Source: Pseudomonadota bacterium
Lineage (GTDB): Bacteria; Desulfobacterota; Desulfobulbia; Desulfobulbales; Desulfobulbaceae
Assembly (NCBI GenBank): GCA_009778235.1
Contig: WRKE01000267.1
Location: forward strand, 1 to 10,171
DNA length: 10,171 nucleotides
Direction of reading: 5' to 3'
Below, piece after piece: positions 6,821 to 10,171 of this stretch; the stretch's first letter is position 1, and every line of letters starts with the position of its first letter. A program made the position numbers and the translations under genes. The notes under the pieces were generated by a model that saw only the letters and a list, made by a program, of their open reading frames with translations, searched no databases and had not been told where the DNA came from.

Positions 6821-7423
6821 ATGAATCTGGTCCCCATGGTTGTTGAACAGAGTCCGCGTGGCGAACGGGCTTACGATATTTATTCCCGGCTGCTCAAGGA
6901 GCGGATCATCTTTCTCGGCAGCCAGGTCAGCGATGAGGCGGCCAGCCTGATCGTGGCCCAGTTGTTGTTTCTGGAGGCCGAGGACCCGGATAAAGACATC
7001 ACCTTTTATATCAATTCCCCCGGAGGGTCGGTGACCGCCGGCATGGCCATCTACGACACCATGCAATATATCCGCTGCGATGTGGCCACTCTCTGCCTGG
7101 GACAGGCGGCCTCCATGGGCGCCCTGTTGCTTGCCAGCGGCGCCGCCGGCAAGCGTTTTGCCCTGCCCAATTCGCGGATCATGATCCATCAGCCCATGGG
7201 CGGCTACCAGGGCCAGGCCACGGACATCGATATTCATGCCCGTGAGATCCTGCGGATGCGGCACGACCTCAACACCATTTTGGCCAGGCACACCGGCAAG
7301 CCGATGAAAAAGATCCAGACTGACACCGAGCGCGACAATTTCATGAACGCCGCCGAGGCCTGCCAATACGGCATTGTCGACAAAGTCTTGGCCAGCCGCG
7401 AGGAACTGGCGGCGGAGAAATAA
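6821..7423 (+). CDS. clpP: ATP-dependent Clp protease proteolytic subunit
   Basis: ClpP is the serine peptidase that forms two stacked seven-membered rings and degrades chains fed by ClpX or ClpA. The 200 residues show the full catalytic triad: S98 in GQAASMGA (94-101), H123 in MIHQPMGG (121-128) and D172 in DTERDNF (168-174). The substrate-binding SPGGS at 66-70 is intact. The N terminus reads MNLVPMVVEQ and lines up with the mature end of E. coli ClpP, so little or no propeptide is expected. ATG 6821 is preferred, with GGAG at 6814-6817 only three bases upstream, a short spacing. An in-frame GTG at 6779 is unlikely because it lies in the loop of the upstream hairpin and would add non-conserved residues. 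The stop is two bases before clpX. Confidence 0.97.
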   Translation: MNLVPMVVEQSPRGERAYDIYSRLLKERIIFLGSQVSDEAASLIVAQLLFLEAEDPDKDITFYINSPGGSVTAGMAIYDTMQYIRCDVATLCLGQAASMGALLLASGAAGKRFALPNSRIMIHQPMGGYQGQATDIDIHAREILRMRHDLNTILARHTGKPMKKIQTDTERDNFMNAAEACQYGIVDKVLASREELAAEK

Positions 7424-7425
7424 CG

Positions 7426-8691
<1,266 letters not shown>

Positions 8692-8699
8692 TATTGCCG

Positions 8700-10171
8700 A
8701 TGAGTGAACTGCCAGCCGAAACCTATCCCCTGATGCCGCTTCGGGATATCGTCCTTTTTCCCGGAATGGTGGCGCCACTCGTGGTCGGGCGAAAGCGATC
8801 CATCCTGGCGCTTGAGGCTGCCATGGAGCAGCGCACGCTGGTTTTTCTGGCCACCCAGAAAGACGCGCGGGTGGACGACCCTGAGCAGAAGCACCTTTAC
8901 ACCGTCGGCACGCTGGCTTCGGTCATGCAGTTGTTGCGCCTGCCCGACGGCACCATCAAGGCCCTGGTGGAGGGCAAGCGGCGGGCCACTATCGTCGGCG
9001 CCTTCGAAGGGAGCGGGCATGAGGACGCGTTTTACTCGGTCCGGCTGGCCGAGGCCCCGGACCTCGATATCGACCGGGAGGATGTGCCTGCTTATGTCCG
9101 CGAACTGCGCAAGGCCTTTGACCAGTACACCCAGACCAACAAAAAGCTGCCGCGCGAGGTGCTGAAATCGATCACTTCATTGGACGATTGGTCCCAGATG
9201 GTTGACCTGGTCGCCTCCCACATCCAACTGAAGACCGACGAGAAGCAATCGATCCTTGAACTGGTCAGCCTGCCGCAGCGCATCGCCAAGGTGCTTTCGA
9301 TCCTGTATCGGGAAATGGAACTTTCCGAGATGGAGAAGGATATCCACGCCAAGGTGAAGAAGAAGATGAACGTCACCCAGCGTAACTACTACCTCTCCGA
9401 AAAGATGCGCGCCATCCAGGACGAGATGGGGCAGGGCGAGGGGGGCGATGAGCTGACCGAACTGCAGGAGCTGATCAGCAAGAAGCGCCTGCCCAAGGCG
9501 GTCAAGGAGAAGGTCCAGAAGGAATTCAAGAAGCTGCGGCAAATGCCGCCGATGTCGGCCGAGACCACGGTGGTGCGTAATTACATTGATGCCATCCTCA
9601 GCCTGCCGTGGAAAAAGAGATCCCGCTCCACGATCGACATCGAACGGGCGGAGCGCGTGCTCAACGAAGACCATTACGGCCTGGAAAAGCCCAAGGAACG
9701 GCTGCTTGAGTATTTGGCCGTGCAGGCCCAAATAAAAAAAATCCGCGGCCCGATCCTCTGTCTGGTGGGGCCGCCGGGGGTCGGCAAAACCTCGGTCTGC
9801 CGGTCCATCGCCAGGGCCATGGGGCGAAACTTCGTGCGTCTGTCGTTGGGCGGGGTCCGGGACGAAGCCGAAATCCGCGGCCACCGGAGAACCTATATCG
9901 GGGCCATGCCCGGCAAGATCATCCTTTCCATGCAGAAGGCGGGCGTGGTCAACCCGGTATTCTGCCTGGACGAAGTCGACAAGATGAGTGTCGATTTCCG
10001 GGGCGACCCTTCGGCGGCCTTGCTCGAGGTGCTGGACCCGGAGCAGAATGTCGCCTTCAACGACCACTATCTCGATGTCGATTACGACCTGTCCGAGGTT
10101 TTTTTTATTACCACGGCCAACAACCTGCACACCATCCCGGTGCCCCTGCAGGACCGCATGGAGATCATCCA
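8700..10171 (+). CDS. lon: ATP-dependent protease Lon (partial, 3' end missing)
   Basis: Lon is a cytosolic AAA+ serine protease that removes damaged proteins and some short-lived regulators. The 490 codons visible are about 60 percent of the usual length near 800. The N-terminal substrate-binding domain begins PLMPLRDIVLFPGM (10-23), the usual Lon opening. A charged helical region (about 205-285) precedes the ATPase domain with Walker A GPPGVGKT (357-364), RGHRRTYIGAMPG (393-405), Walker B FCLDEVDK (421-428), sensor-1 TTANN (471-475) and R486 as the probable arginine finger. The protease domain with its Ser-Lys dyad is outside the window. ATG 8700 is eight bases after the clpX stop and lacks a Shine-Dalgarno; it may depend on ribosomes finishing clpX. 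ATG 8733 is a weaker alternative. The position after clpX is the classical order. Confidence 0.97.
   Translation, partial: MSELPAETYPLMPLRDIVLFPGMVAPLVVGRKRSILALEAAMEQRTLVFLATQKDARVDDPEQKHLYTVGTLASVMQLLRLPDGTIKALVEGKRRATIVGAFEGSGHEDAFYSVRLAEAPDLDIDREDVPAYVRELRKAFDQYTQTNKKLPREVLKSITSLDDWSQMVDLVASHIQLKTDEKQSILELVSLPQRIAKVLSILYREMELSEMEKDIHAKVKKKMNVTQRNYYLSEKMRAIQDEMGQGEGGDELTELQELISKKRLPKAVKEKVQKEFKKLRQMPPMSAETTVVRNYIDAILSLPWKKRSRSTIDIERAERVLNEDHYGLEKPKERLLEYLAVQAQIKKIRGPILCLVGPPGVGKTSVCRSIARAMGRNFVRLSLGGVRDEAEIRGHRRTYIGAMPGKIILSMQKAGVVNPVFCLDEVDKMSVDFRGDPSAALLEVLDPEQNVAFNDHYLDVDYDLSEVFFITTANNLHTIPVPLQDRMEII

Overview
The window holds conserved bacterial genes from a fairly GC-rich Gram-negative genome. 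I read it as a deltaproteobacterium in the broad sense (Desulfobacterota, perhaps near the Desulfobulbales). That placement is inferred from protein flavour and gene arrangement (a tRNA-Leu beside tig-clpP-clpX-lon, and a ligase-ACP-acyltransferase fusion); no marker gene in the window proves it.

Left part, minus strand (1-3804): a promoter at 3776-3804 drives a large three-part lipid enzyme (acyl-AMP ligase, acyl carrier protein, PlsC-type acyltransferase; 3724-1229). After an 87-base gap comes ppnN, a nucleotide 5'-monophosphate nucleosidase of the LOG/YgdH family, which begins near 1141 and runs off the left edge. The two genes share orientation and could be one transcript.

Middle, plus strand (3947-5345): an MFS exporter of the drug:H+ antiporter type (3947-5167) is transcribed divergently from the lipid enzyme across a 222-base region carrying promoter-like sites and a cluster of GC palindromes. 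An AT-rich spacer with two candidate promoters leads into a tRNA-Leu(UAG) gene with encoded CCA (5260-5345).

Right part, plus strand (5436-10171): tig, clpP, clpX and lon in the classical order. This is a protein quality-control unit: Trigger factor folds nascent chains at the ribosome, ClpXP unfolds and degrades tagged proteins, and Lon degrades damaged ones. clpP-clpX and clpX-lon are only 2 and 8 bases apart. tig and clpP are separated by 74 bases, and this junction carries two strong hairpins. lon is cut by the right edge inside its ATPase domain.

I saw no mobile element, CRISPR array, phage gene or defence system. No stretch over 300 bases lacks a gene. The points most worth a second look are the built-in carrier protein of the lipid enzyme, its divergent transporter partner, the paired hairpins at the tig-clpP junction, and the frame relation between the end of clpX and lon.
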